A DNA stretch of 64,000 nt from Rhyzopertha dominica (lineage: Eukaryota; Arthropoda; Insecta; Coleoptera; Bostrichidae). Within the stretch, counting starts at the first letter, position 1. Every line of letters begins with the position of its first letter. The stretch covers positions 12,772,001 through 12,836,000 of the forward strand of contig QCXZ01000053.1 of NCBI GenBank assembly GCA_025024175.1, written 5' to 3'. This document shows positions 34,451 through 45,165 of this stretch, piece by piece. The notes under the pieces are model-generated. The model worked only from the letters and a program-made list of their open reading frames with translations, was not told where the DNA came from and did no database searches. The position numbers were made by a program, and so were the translations under genes.

Positions 34451-35693
34451 TGAAAGATCCTTTTACAAAACTGCACCTACCAATTTGTGTTAGTAATGTT
34501 TAGTACGGGAAGTGTAAAATAGTAATAATAAAGAAGTTAGACGAGCTATATTGGAACCCGGCTTTTTGAGTTCTCTGGCCATATATGGCGAAAAGCTACC
34601 ATGCTACTAGTCTTGAGCGGCGTTAGTTGCCAAAATACGTAATTAGGAGACCACGCGCTAAATTAACAGTTTAGAACTTATGTCAAAATTGTCAATGCTA
34701 CTACGTCCATGGCTTAGTAGTTTTGACGTTCTTTAGAAGTATACTGCAGAAGTAATATTCGCAAATAATGGATTTCTAATATTATATTATGTGTAGTTCA
34801 TTGCTTGAGTCGGGTATTATAAGCGAGCGTTATTTTAGATAATTGCAACCAAATTACGACGTTCTTTTCCATAAACGCGCAAGGGCAAAATTGATCTTTA
34901 TCGCGTGAAAGCCTGCCTGCTCCTTAAGACACATCTGCTATAGCCGTTGAACCCCTGAAAGTTCTATACATAAATTTCTATGGCAGGTCCCAGCGTTTTA
35001 TGTTTGCGTGAAAATAAATAATAACCGAGGTTGTAACCTTAGACGCTGAGCACACTGCCCTTGGCTCGGTTTTGTTTCCGAAGAAACGGTTCAACCCCTC
35101 TAGCAGGGCGGTAATTGTTATATTGCTTAATTTGTGTTGGAAATTAATGTTCGGCTTCGTTACACGAAAGTCAATTCTGTTAGCTTGTACATTGGCGTGA
35201 AATAATTTGGGGCATTAAGATCGCGAAGAAATTTATAAACTATAGGTATTATAGCCCTGTCAAGTTGCTGAACCTTTAATTGAATTTAAAGAACTCAAGA
35301 ACAAACGAGCAAGAATCACATTTCCACTGAATACGCTTTGCTCTTCTTCCAGTTCAATGTCCAATGTCACATTTACAGGCTGGTAGAAAATATTACTAAG
35401 TCATATTGTCATTAACAGTAGTCTGAAATAACCAATCTATTTGTAGCTGCTAGAAAACAACGCTAGAATTTTATAGAACCAAACAACTAGATACACACAT
35501 ATCAGTCCTGTCGAGTAGTCTTTGATCAACCTTTTTCAGTTTACCGCGTAGTCAGATTCATTCATCAGAATACGCAGGGTGTTGTATAGGTAACTATTTG
35601 GCTTAGGCGTTAAATCCCGGAGCAGTATAGCACTTATTAAACCAGACCACCTTATTCTCGATACTAATTTATGTTATGAAGGTCGAAGTGACA
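34451..35693. other. Unassigned DNA
   Basis: No gene or repeat shared with the rest of the window was recognised. Confidence 0.45.
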
Positions 35694-35747
35694 TGATACT
35701 ACGAAGGCGTCTAAGGGACACCATGTTTTTTTTTAATTTTGTTTCCT

Positions 35748-36280
35748 AAAATTTTGGGTTATAATACAAAATTTTGCGTTACAACACAAAATTTTGCGTT
35801 ATAATACAAAATTTTGCGTTACATCACAAAATTTTGCGTTATAACACAAAATTTTACGTTATAATACAAAATTTTGCGTTACAACACAAAATTTTGCGTT
35901 ATATCACAAAATTTAACGTTATAACACAAAATTTTGCGTTATAATACAAAATTTTGCCTTACAACACAAAATGTTGCGTTATATCACAAAATTTAGCGTT
36001 ATAACACAAAATTTTGAGTTATAATACAAAATTTTGCGTTACAACACCAAATTTTGCGTTATAATACAAAATTTTGCGTTACAACACAAACTTTTGCGTT
36101 ATATCACAAAATTTAGCGTTATAACACAAAATTTTGCGTTATAATACAAACTTTTGCGTTACAACACAAAATTTTGCGTTATATCACAAAATTTAGCGTT
36201 ATAACACAAAATTTTGCGTTATAATACAAAATTTTGCGTTACAACACAAAATTTTGCATTATAACACGAAATTTTGCGTC
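35748..36280. repeat. Left array of near-palindromic 20-bp monomers
   Basis: About 26 uninterrupted 20-bp monomers of the form ATAACACAAAATTTTGCGTT in strict register. The ideal monomer TTTTGCGTTATAACGCAAAA is its own reverse complement, and the AAAATTTT joints are palindromic too, so every monomer can pair with any other. Variants at the first seven bases (ATAATAC, ACAACAC, ATATCAC, ATAACAC) recur in that order, giving an 80-bp higher-order unit over much of 35861-36260, with one 40-bp slip near 36061. Confidence 0.93.
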
Positions 36281-36892
36281 GCATCGCCTGCGCCTGCGCA
36301 TCGCATTAGTATAATTCCTTGGGAATGGTTGTTAGGTTAGTTTGGTTAGTTATCAGCAGTGTGGACTGTGACATCTGTCTATAATATAGGTAAGTACCTA
36401 TTTAAAGGTTTTAATTTGTAGTCAGTACTATATAGGTGTTTTTAAAATACACATATGTACAATAAAAAATCAGATAAGTACGTACGTAAGTTTGAAGACT
36501 CTGGGGATCCTAAGAAATTCATTAGTAACTTTTTTACTATCAAAACAAAATGGTATAATAAGCAAAGAGGAGGGTAACAGCAGCAGCAACTCTGTGTGAA
36601 TTCCTACATTAACATTTATGGCAATAAATAACAATATTATTTTCCAAACACCTTTCAATTCAGTGCACATCGCACAGTGGCTGTCAGCCACAGCCAGTTG
36701 ATGACAGGCAAAAAACGTCACATTTATGACGGGTCACTTTCCAGTATTTGCCGCTGCACCTTTATACAATTTTTCAATAAATTATCACACCTCATTTTGC
36801 ATCAAAGACGCACCCTGAAACTGTTTTATGTATACGTATGTACCTACGCTTGAGCTTACTACTCGTATTAATGCTTACAGGTCACCGTAAAA

Positions 36893-37558
36893 ATGGAAAT
36901 GAGAAATCAACTTATTGAAAAGTAATTTGGACTAGGATTGCAACAAAAGGAAATTATCACACTTTTGATCAACATTCACGACATAACAGTACATCCTAGA
37001 ACTCTTAAACGAATTTTAAGAAAAAAACAATTATTTAGACGCAAAAATTTTTCAGGCCTTGAATTTGTTGCTAATTTTATTGAGGATCAATTGAAGGCAT
37101 CTGGTCAACTGCACGGATATCGGTGGATGCATTTGAAATGTATTCAGTATGGATTAACGGTCACCCAGGATGTTGTAAGAGAATTTTTAAAACTACTTGA
37201 TCCAGTGGGAGTTGATTTACGGAGACGGAAACGACTTCGTCGAAGACAGTATAACAGTAGCGGCCCCAACAGCATTTGGCATATGGACTCGTACGACAAA
37301 TTAAAACCTTACGGAATTTGTATCAGTGGTGCAGTTGATGGTTTTTCACGGTACATCATATGGCTGCATGCAGGACGCACATCCAGTGATCCCAGAGTAG
37401 TTGCTGGTTATTGCGTAAATTCCCTTAAAGCTTTGGGAGGTTTTCCAATGACCGGACGTTCTGATATGGGTACTGAAAATGGAATTTGTGAAAAAATACA
37501 AAAAGCTTTAATGGAACTATTTGTAGCAGATGAGAACCACAAACCTGCATTTCTGTAA
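36893..37558 (+). pseudogene. Integrase-like transposase, one early stop and truncated C-terminus
   Basis: The reading starts MEMRNQLIEK at 36893, meets TAA at 36923-36925, and is open again to 37558; a 206-codon ORF starts at 36938. An N-terminal HTH-like region (KEIITLL, VHPRTLKRILRK) and GYRWMHLK, as in IS3-type transposases, precede an Arg-rich segment (RRRKRLRRRQY) and an integrase core: IWHMD with Asp117, AVDGFSRYIIWL, and RSDMGTENG with Asp176. The D-D spacing suits an rve-type fold. The third catalytic residue, a Glu usually about 35 residues later, would fall just after residue 206, where the gene runs straight into the right array at AFL-stop. The enzyme is therefore inactive and this copy is non-autonomous. 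Confidence 0.85.
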
Positions 37559-37685
37559 AATTTTGTGTTATAACGCAAAATTTTGTGATGTAACGCAAAA
37601 TTTTGTATTATATTGCAAAATTTTGTGTTNTAACGCAAANTTTTGTGTTATAACACAAAATTTTGTGATATAACGCAAAATTTTA
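37553..37685. repeat. Right array of 20-bp monomers
   Basis: About six monomers of the same palindromic 20-mer (AAAATTTTGTGTTATAACGC and variants), ending in the inverted TTTTAGGAAACAAAAT of the element end. Two bases are ambiguous (37630, 37640). The array begins exactly where the transposase frame stops, which suggests that array growth or a deletion removed the 3' end of the gene. Confidence 0.9.
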
Positions 37686-37739
37686 GGAAACAAAATAAAA
37701 AAAAAAACATGGTGTCCCTTAGACGCCTTCGTATGATAC

Positions 37740-39117
37740 TCGTATGTAGGATATTGAAGAAAAAAGATAAACTTAGGGTACAATTCCACGCGGAGGAATA
37801 TTAATCCCTTAGATATTCTGTTCGATTACATTGTATTCTCGAGACTGTCATTGTTTTTAACCTTAATATCAATTTATGTCTCTTTTCTGAGGGTCCTACG
37901 CTGGAATTGTTCTGACTGTGCATAAAGGCTTTCCTAGGAACTATTTAATAATTTTCGTTGTTTACTCCTACTCTGGCCACTTCATGTTTTTATAAAGGTA
38001 CTTCATCTTATGGAGTGGCGTAGAAGAAGTCATATGCCCTATGATAAATGTTCTCGCTGACGATCGATCGAAACTTAAAAAGAGTTACAATCTATAATTA
38101 GGTCTAGAACGAATATTTAAACGCAAAGGAAGATATATCAACACGGTCTATTATGATGCCGTGTGTACCAGTTTCAGGGTGGAATCATAAAGTAATATTT
38201 CTCAAAACACGATCTGATCATTCAATGATATACTTATATAGGTCGAAATCGGTTAGTTTGGTAGAGGACTGTTTTAAAATACAGTACTTATTTGGTGTTG
38301 TTAAAATGAAAAAATGACTGGCAGGAATAAAGCATTGAAGCTAATTTTCCTGATATTCTTATCATATAGATTATAGCTACTTTAAACAGTTGAAAATTTG
38401 TTCAAAGTTGCCATTGCAACAGCAGTTCTAAGGCAATGAAGTCTCTTTCATTATTTACTGTAGAACAGATTGTACATTAACCGAGTTCAGAAAAGAAACA
38501 ATAAATATAATCAACGTGCTATCAAGAAAGGGCAAACTATTACGGATTGCAATAGAAAATAAGACATAAATCTCATGGTGGTTTTGCAAAAAGACAAGTC
38601 ATGCAAGGCAAAAGCATTTTAAGCTTTGGGCTTACCAACGCTTCAGTCGCGGCCAAGCAGATTCTGGACAATTTACAGTTTATTGTGTCCTTTTGATGAA
38701 TTATAATTAATTATAATTCCTGTAGCAAAATGGTTGGTTAGAACACACGTGGATACATTTTTAACATTATTTTGGAGCAAGGGGATAATTTTGTTCGTTT
38801 CGGGTACTTATAAATTTGTCAAGCAGTAGTGCAGTGCAGTTGTTAAAAAGGCTCGGTTATTGCAGTTCACTCGGGATATTTTATTGCAAACAGATAGAGA
38901 AAGTTGGTCCTGTTCTTAAAAGGATCTGACCGTTGTGGATTTTTAGTATATAGTGAATTCGGCAATAGTTGATAGAAATTATTGATTCGATTGCTCAATC
39001 TCCTCAAAATATTAAGTAAAGATTTAGTTACGATTAGCAACCATGTAAAGTTTTTCCTGAAGTTTTCTTTACATGTTGCATATTGTATTGAAGGATTATA
39101 GTAGTCAAAGCCGTTGC
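37740..39117. other. Unassigned DNA
   Basis: No gene recognised. Short inverted AT-rich strings (AATTATAATTAATTATAATT near 38698) are present but unremarkable. Confidence 0.45.
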
Positions 39118-40010
39118 CATATTGCGTGCTATCTTAACTTCAGATTCGGGATATCCACGAGTTAGATAGGTCTGATTATAATTGTTTAGCTTTGGATAGC
39201 ATTGATTTAGATTTTGATAACTGTACAGTTGTTTGTCAACGAGAATATAACCAGTGCCGCCGTGGAAAATAGCAAGTGGGGGCAGTTTTTACCAATCAGG
39301 TTTCAGTTTAGAAACTCCAGCAAGCAACGTATTTTTTTTTTCAAAAGTTAAGAATCTTCAGTCTACGTTCCATCCTCTAGTCTAGCTCACGATGTATAGA
39401 GAAATGTTCAGTAAAGTCAGTTAGCAAGTTTTGAAGGTTAGATTAAAAGATGGAAAGTCACGCGTCCCGGTATTTTGAAAATCCATTGTTGATTAGTTCA
39501 AACTTGTGTGTAGGTCAAAATTGTTAACTATACGGATCAAGGTCTTATTCTCGTTCATTGAGTATCATACTATAAAAAAATAATTGGGAGGTGCCAGTTT
39601 TGTTGGCTACGTTTTATTATTATTATTATTATGTTCATTATTCTCATTAATTAATTATTGAATACATATACTTGTTGCTTAAAACGTAGCTCTTTCATCC
39701 TTGCGACGAATATGTTATTGTTCCCGCGCGGAGTTTGGTAGCAGCGTTCGAATAAAAGTAAGACACACACTTTTTTAAGTTTTGTTATAGTTCACTTACA
39801 ATTGAATTAGATTACAAGCAATTACTAGAATCCACAAATTCGTTTAATCAGTAAGCATTCCCGGTAGTTAGTATCGGCCAACCATTGTGTTTTGTGACGG
39901 GGATCTTAGTATTGGCATTCAGAGCTTGCAGTGTGAAATTGGTAGATCCCGTCGCTGTCAATTTTAATCGGTAAGCAAGCATGATAATTCGGCCACATTA
40001 AATTTGATGT
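39118..40010 (+). repeat. Dispersed repeat copy 2
   Basis: Colinear with 1-605: ATTCGGGATATCCACGAG near 39145, TTTAGCTTTGGATAG near 39187, a TTTGGTAGCAGCGTTCG block with AATAAAA near 39734, and a TTAGTATTGGCATTCAGAGC block with AAATTGGTAGAT and GGTAAGCAAGCAT near 39905-39983. Its middle part is longer and more divergent than in copy 1. An (ATT)n run lies at about 39616-39633. The family is not recognised; an LTR-retroelement end is possible. Confidence 0.55.
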
Positions 40011-41279
40011 TAGGCCTGCCACGTTTCAAAATAACAGAGGTTCATGATTTCTTGTTTTAGCATTGCCCTTAGGAACTTTTTGAAGATGAAAACAGTTTTA
40101 ACAAGGAAGAACAACTCTTGGAATTAAAGACCCAATCGCAAAGAATTATTCCAGTTGCCAAATTCCGGGCGGACAACGACTAGAAAACGACGAACTGCGT
40201 GATAAACATAAAGATCGTTGTGGTATTACAAACCTAAGTCTGAAGTTGTTATCATTTACTAGAACAAGTTGTGCATAAAACTCGTTACTTTCAATATAAT
40301 TATTTACTTGCCCGACGTGGAAATTGTTGACATAAATTAGATAAAATAGAGATAGATATAAGCATCAAAACACTAAATTGTTATTCGACTAACATATAAA
40401 ACTTCAAATCGCACGTGACGTTGAATGCCCGTCGAAAAAGTGCCTCGTCGTTAAAAATATCACAACCGTTTATTCCGATATGAAGTGAACTTTTCATTTC
40501 CAGTTGTTTCAGAGCAGTCAGCTGAAAAACGTGCAGAACAATATTGCCCGGCATCGTGACAAACTTTCGCCGGGGGCAAACAATTCATGTGCAAATGAAA
40601 CGACTTGCGGCCCAAAGTTAATTTGAATTTGCGTTTAATAACTGTCGAAGCTCGTTTAATGAAATGTAAATAAACCTTCGTCGACAACGATATTTCAGCA
40701 AGAGTACACTTCAAATGTTACGCTTTGTGTCGCTGACGACTCTTTGTTATTATGTAACGAAGGTGAAAAAAGATGGCGTTAACGACTCATTTTGCGAACA
40801 ATTGCGCTGTTTATTTGTTAACCTTCATATCTACTAGAGATGTTGAAAGAGCATCTATTCGTTACTGAAGTACTCGTTACTTGCAGATATTTGGAGTAAC
40901 GAAAATTGATTCAAAAGCGCAGTTATTATTTTGATCACTCTGATTAGAACGCTGTGGAGTAAGGTATTAACATCTGCCATTTCTGAGCTAATTTCATATG
41001 TCTGTTGCCAAGGATATTGTAATACACAGTATATTAGAGCGTCTTGTCACCGTTTCGCCGCCCTGACTTTCTTTTGTTATACCACGTGGATTTTTATATT
41101 AGTTTTCTTCAGTTCAATAACGAAATGCTCAAAGTAGCGAAAATCAACACCTGTATTTTGTATACACATACATGTTTCTCTAAAGGTTAGCATATATTTA
41201 TTGATCGGTTTACTTCGATAGGAAGGTTAAACATAACATTAATTCGGCACTTTTCACTTTTTTATATCAAAAATACTAA
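40011..41279. other. Unassigned DNA
   Basis: No gene recognised. 40440-40740 is somewhat richer in CpG, but the 84-codon minus frame there has no assignable domain. Confidence 0.4.
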
Positions 41280-42245
41280 CACTAAGCCAGTGATGGGCGC
41301 GTAGAATACGCCATGTAGATTACGCTGTTTTCTACGCGTAAGCTATGTAATATTCTACTTTAAAAGTCTACTGTAGAAAATAGCATTGTGTAGATAGACA
41401 AAAATCTAGAAATATTTGGCTTTTTAATGGTGTTTATCACCAATATTGCTCAATTGTAGTATTATATTTATTTTTTTTTAAATAAACGAAATACAAATTA
41501 AGTTAATTAGACAAGTGTCTAAACAACAACTTCTTTGGGTATTATGGCCAGAAGACCTGACTAAGCCACAATGGGCCAAGTGGATTCCTCAATGTCTGTA
41601 AACTGTGATTTTATTGTCTTTCTTCTCTATAAACGAAAACGGACAGTTTTACACGCTACCCTTGTTCTCTTACCTCAACTTTTCTAATCGGAGGTCAATT
41701 TTATTGTGCTATATTGACAGGGTATACAAGCAGTTCCTATTACTGGACATATTAATATAAAGAAGCAAGTGGCAGGTGATATTTGTAGAAAATACTTTCT
41801 TTGGAGAAAAGCAACTTGTATGTGAAGCATGCGTTTCCTAATTTTTTGCAGTCTAAAAAAATGGGCCTCAGAAATATACCTAATATAGCCACGAAAAGAA
41901 TGATTTCGAAATATATGCTTTGTTTTTTGCGTCCAAAAGAAGCAAGAAAACTGTTTGGATGACATATTAAAATATGTTATGCAAGTTTGTAATACAGATA
42001 TTAAACAAACCTGTACTAAATTTCAAATATTTTGTGGAATTCGGCAAAAGTTGAAGTAAAAGAAACCGAAAAATTAGAAACAAAATAATTTCCATTTAGT
42101 TTCGTATCTAATACTACACTTGCCGTAATATACTCGTCTTACATTTTCTACTCAAAATCTACGCCAAAGTGCTTTATCTACATTTTCTACGCACGTAACG
42201 TAGAAAATTATAATTTACGCGTAAACGCCCATCACTGCACTAAGC
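41280..42245. mobile_element. hAT-type palindromic element, copy 2
   Basis: A 950-bp element (41288-42237) has the same ends as copy 1 (CAGTGATGGGCGCGTAGAAT ... ACGCCCATCACTG) and a perfect 8-bp duplication CACTAAGC (41280-41287, 42238-42245). Subterminal TCTACGCG, TGTAGA and CTACTTTAAAAGTCTAC motifs are conserved between copies. The centre is related to copy 1 (AACTGTGATTTTATTGTC, CTCTATAAACG) but differs by insertions and deletions. The 93-codon minus frame inside shows no hAT domain. Non-autonomous. Confidence 0.92.
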
Positions 42246-43193
42246 TATATGCTTCAGTTGCAAATACCATCGACTTTTAATTAGGAGAATTTGATGAATT
42301 GGCTAATGATAGTAGACGACTTAAATGCAGTTTCCTGTAGTTGTTGCTTAGTATAACACAATAGTATATTGACAAAAGAAATAGCATGTATGGTATACTT
42401 TTTTTAGAATGCAATTTAGTGAACGATCAAACACTATAGTTCATTCAATAGCACTTAAAAGGCTATGTCCGCTAGTTCCTCGCTTATTCGCTTTTCAGAT
42501 CGAACTTCTGTCATGCTCTGTATAAAATTATCTATCTAATAGAAAACTGACGAAGTCTACGTGTTTCGATTATATAATAGCACAGTAAACCTAGATTGAA
42601 GAGTACGATTTGACGACGGATAAGCAACAAAAAGAATAAGCAAAAGTATGAGTACAATAAAAAACGCAAAAAATGTATCAGCACAGACCAAAATTTTGCT
42701 AACCTAGTTTTAAACTGCTTTAAATATAAAGTAATAAAGTAATAACTTGCAGTGTTAACACTCACAGGCAGTCTATTATTATAATTGCAAGTATTCAACT
42801 AAAGGAGATCTCTGCAAAAAGGATGTTCGAGAATGCTCTATTTGATAGTCTTTCCCAGAGCGCACACTTGTATTTATCTTTTAAATAAAATATTTGTGAG
42901 GTATAACGGTACCTCACCAATAACTTGAATAACAGTATCAAACTTGCCTCCTGTATGATTCGTTTAATATTCAAGAAATGCAACGTACTTAGCATAGTTC
43001 TTACTTGAGTATACCTATTACAGATTAATAAGATCCTCATGGCCCTGTTTAACACGATCTACAACCTATTTTTATTTTCTTTAATATTCCGTGAAATGCA
43101 TTATGAAAAATAGGGATATACAATGGTGCTATACACGAATCGGTTACAATATTTATTAAGTTTATGTGCTATTCTACCAATATATGCCCTGAC
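42246..43193. other. Unassigned DNA
   Basis: Short AT-rich frames only; no gene, repeat or RNA recognised. Confidence 0.45.
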
Positions 43194-43236
43194 ATGTTGT
43201 TTTCCGGGCTGGTTCCCACGTTGGTTATTAGATCTT

Positions 43237-43270
43237 GACGTTTCGACACTCATGCCGGTGTCTTCCTCAG
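43237..43270 (-). ncRNA. Hammerhead-like motif, Penelope copy 2, minus
   Basis: Minus strand: CTGAGGA, A, stem GACAC, loop CGGCATGA, GTGTC, GAAACGTC. This keeps CUGANGA and GAAA of the hammerhead core around a perfect 5-bp stem. Hammerhead motifs are established in the terminal repeats of Penelope-like elements; activity is inferred from sequence only. Confidence 0.6.
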
Positions 43271-43792
43271 AAGTAGCTCTGAAACTGAAGTGTCCTGGTC
43301 CGCTCGGGTATTTATATTCGTCCGGGTTACTGACGCGTGGGCGTTGTTACGCGTGACCGGTTTCCAGATTCCAGGTAGTTCGATGCCCCGGTCTCGGTTG
43401 TAATTGTGCGGGTTCTTCTGGATTTCGATGGCTTCCTTGTACAGTCTCGGCCAGAATCTTGTTTCCCTCGACAGCATTTGTGCTTCCTTGAATTTGATGA
43501 TGTGGCCAGTCTCCATTCGATGTTCTGCTACAGCCGACCTATTACCTTGGCGGTCTCTGGTGTCCCTCATGTACTCCTTGATTCTCGTGCTGATGCGCCT
43601 TCCGGTTTGGCCGATGTAAACCTTCCCACAGCTGCATGGGATTCTGTACACATCTTGTGTTTGTAGCTCCTCAGTCGTCGAACGATATTTCGGAAAGGCG
43701 TTAGCTATCTTTCTCGGGGCGGTGAAGATGGTGTTTGTATGATGTCTTCTCAGTAGCCGTCCGATCTCATCTGTACATCCATTGACGCACAA
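43250..43792 (-). pseudogene. Penelope GIY-YIG endonuclease fragment, open frame
   Basis: An uninterrupted 180-codon frame. Residues about 47-75 are DVYRIPCSCGKVYIGQTGRR, the GIY-YIG active-site strand with its Cys-X-Cys and the following Arg-rich helix. Downstream, AVAEHRMETGHIIKF and FWPRLYKEAIEIQKNPHNY carry the conserved His, Glu and Asn positions of the nuclease. The last residues SVSELLLRKTPA run into the hammerhead-like motif, with the TGA inside its loop. The reverse transcriptase is absent, and the first two codons come from the inverted junction, so the frame is a truncated remnant although its endonuclease part is undamaged. Confidence 0.88.
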
Positions 43793-43925
43793 TTACAACC
43801 GAGACAGGGGCATCGAACTACCTGGAATCTGGAAACCGGTCATGCGTAACAACGCCCACGCGTCAGTGACCCGGACGAGTAAAAATACCCGAGCAGACTA
43901 CGACACTTCAGTTTCAGAGCTGCTT

Positions 43926-43959
43926 CTGAGGAAGACACCGACATGAGTGTCGAAACGTC
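43926..43959 (+). ncRNA. Hammerhead-like motif, inverted terminal copy, plus
   Basis: The same motif on the plus strand: CTGAGGA, A, GACAC, loop CGACATGA, GTGTC, GAAACGTC. It differs from the minus copy at one loop base, leaving stem and core identical. Confidence 0.6.
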
Positions 43960-44002
43960 AAGATCTAATAACCAACGTGGGAACCACCCCGGAAAACAAC
44001 AT

Positions 44003-45165
44003 CTGTTCAGTAGAACATTACGGTCTAGAGTTTCAAACGCCCGTCTATAATATATGAAATCACACATAAATTAGAGACAAGTTTCCATTCCACCTGTACC
44101 TGTAACCATTTTGTAATTATTTAAAATCTGTAACATTTAAACAAACCGTGTGTCAGCTTTTCCAACACGTTTTCGGTATCACCTCTTGTGGCATTAAAAT
44201 GAATTATCGATTTATAGGTTCATCACGTATGCATTAAATGATGCACTACGCATATGCTCATATGAACTCGATTGCCCCACTTGTATCCACGGCCTTTAGC
44301 TTATCGCATTTTTATCGTATGTAAGGTTTGCAGTTTCCCTTTAAGTACTTATTACGTCGAACTATCCTCTTCTTATAAAGCCTGTTTGAATTAAATTTAT
44401 ATGAATACATGTAAGCACGATTTCGTAAATTCTCGATTTATTTAGTAAAGTTTCATTATCTAGTGTGACCCAACATTTTGCATAAGGTATACTTATATCC
44501 AAAAGCTAGATTAATGTGTAAGTTGATATGTAGCTCTCTTTTTGTGCAATACGACTTTTCTGCCAATTATCAATTATCATCCCATTTGTATCAATGTTCA
44601 CTTTATAGTATTCTTTGGATAAACACCTAACCATGTATAGTAAATGGTGCGCAAGAAATATTTGTAAAACAATTATCTTCACATGCCGGTTTTTTTCTGT
44701 AGACATTGAAAGTGATTTTATCATCTTTTCTGGGTGTTATTAAATCTAAAAGCCATAACTGTAAGTCAGCTCTTAGTTTATACGTAAAGTACCAAAAGGT
44801 ATTGGTAAATACATTGGACTTAGTTTGTTACAAAACCATTGAAGTTATTGTTTATTATATAGGGCAAAAGCATTGTCTACATACTCTTATACCATAACAA
44901 CGGAATTTCTGTATCTGATTCAATGTAAAATAATGAATAATTGAAAACCTTGGTGCAAAAAACCGGCTAAGTCCACTTTTGTATGAAGTTGGATTTCTTG
45001 TACGGATTATATATTTTCAATTACCCAAAATGCATTAAGCAAAGATTAGACAAATCGGAAGTACCAGTAACATTTATTTAAAACCAGAACGTTTTTCCTT
45101 GATTTTCATAAATGTTGATTTAGTACTTGCACCAAGGTCTACAATTACAAGGCTACAAAAAGTAA
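44003..45165. other. Unassigned DNA
   Basis: No gene or repeat recognised. Confidence 0.45.

Larger units (their letters stand above)
35694..37739 (+). mobile_element. Integrase-type (IS3EU-like) DNA transposon with satellite arms
   Basis: A 2034-bp element (35700-37733) has near-identical ~57-bp inverted ends starting TACGAAGGCGTCTAAGGGAC and continuing ACCATG, a T-run and GTTTCCTAAAATTTTG. It is flanked by a 6-bp duplication TGATAC (35694-35699 and 37734-37739); ATGATACT can also be read as 8 bp if the ends start ACGAAGG. Inside the ends lie arrays of 20-bp monomers, long at left (35748-36280) and short at right (37553-37685), and between them one transposase gene with an integrase-like core. 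Six-base duplications and TAC ends fit what I know of the IS3EU superfamily, but the assignment needs a database comparison. Confidence 0.85.
43194..44002 (-). mobile_element. Penelope-like retroelement copy 2 with inverted terminal copy
   Basis: 43194-43785 is a minus-strand Penelope 3' portion (linker, GIY-YIG endonuclease, 3' end). At 43786 it switches to a plus-oriented copy of its own last ~217 bp (43786-44002, matching 43194-43410 inverted). Both outer boundaries have the same ATGTTGTTTTCCGGG end. Penelope-like elements are known for partial, often inverted, terminal duplications, and this copy shows one with a sharp junction. Confidence 0.9.

Noticed and set aside
35748..36280. CRISPR array
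   Set aside because: Monomers are contiguous with no unique spacers, and they lie inside a eukaryotic transposon with defined ends.
37408..37789. Minus-strand proteins over the right array (repeats of KFC and similar)
   Set aside because: Repetitive readings of the 20-bp monomers and shadows of the integrase-like gene.
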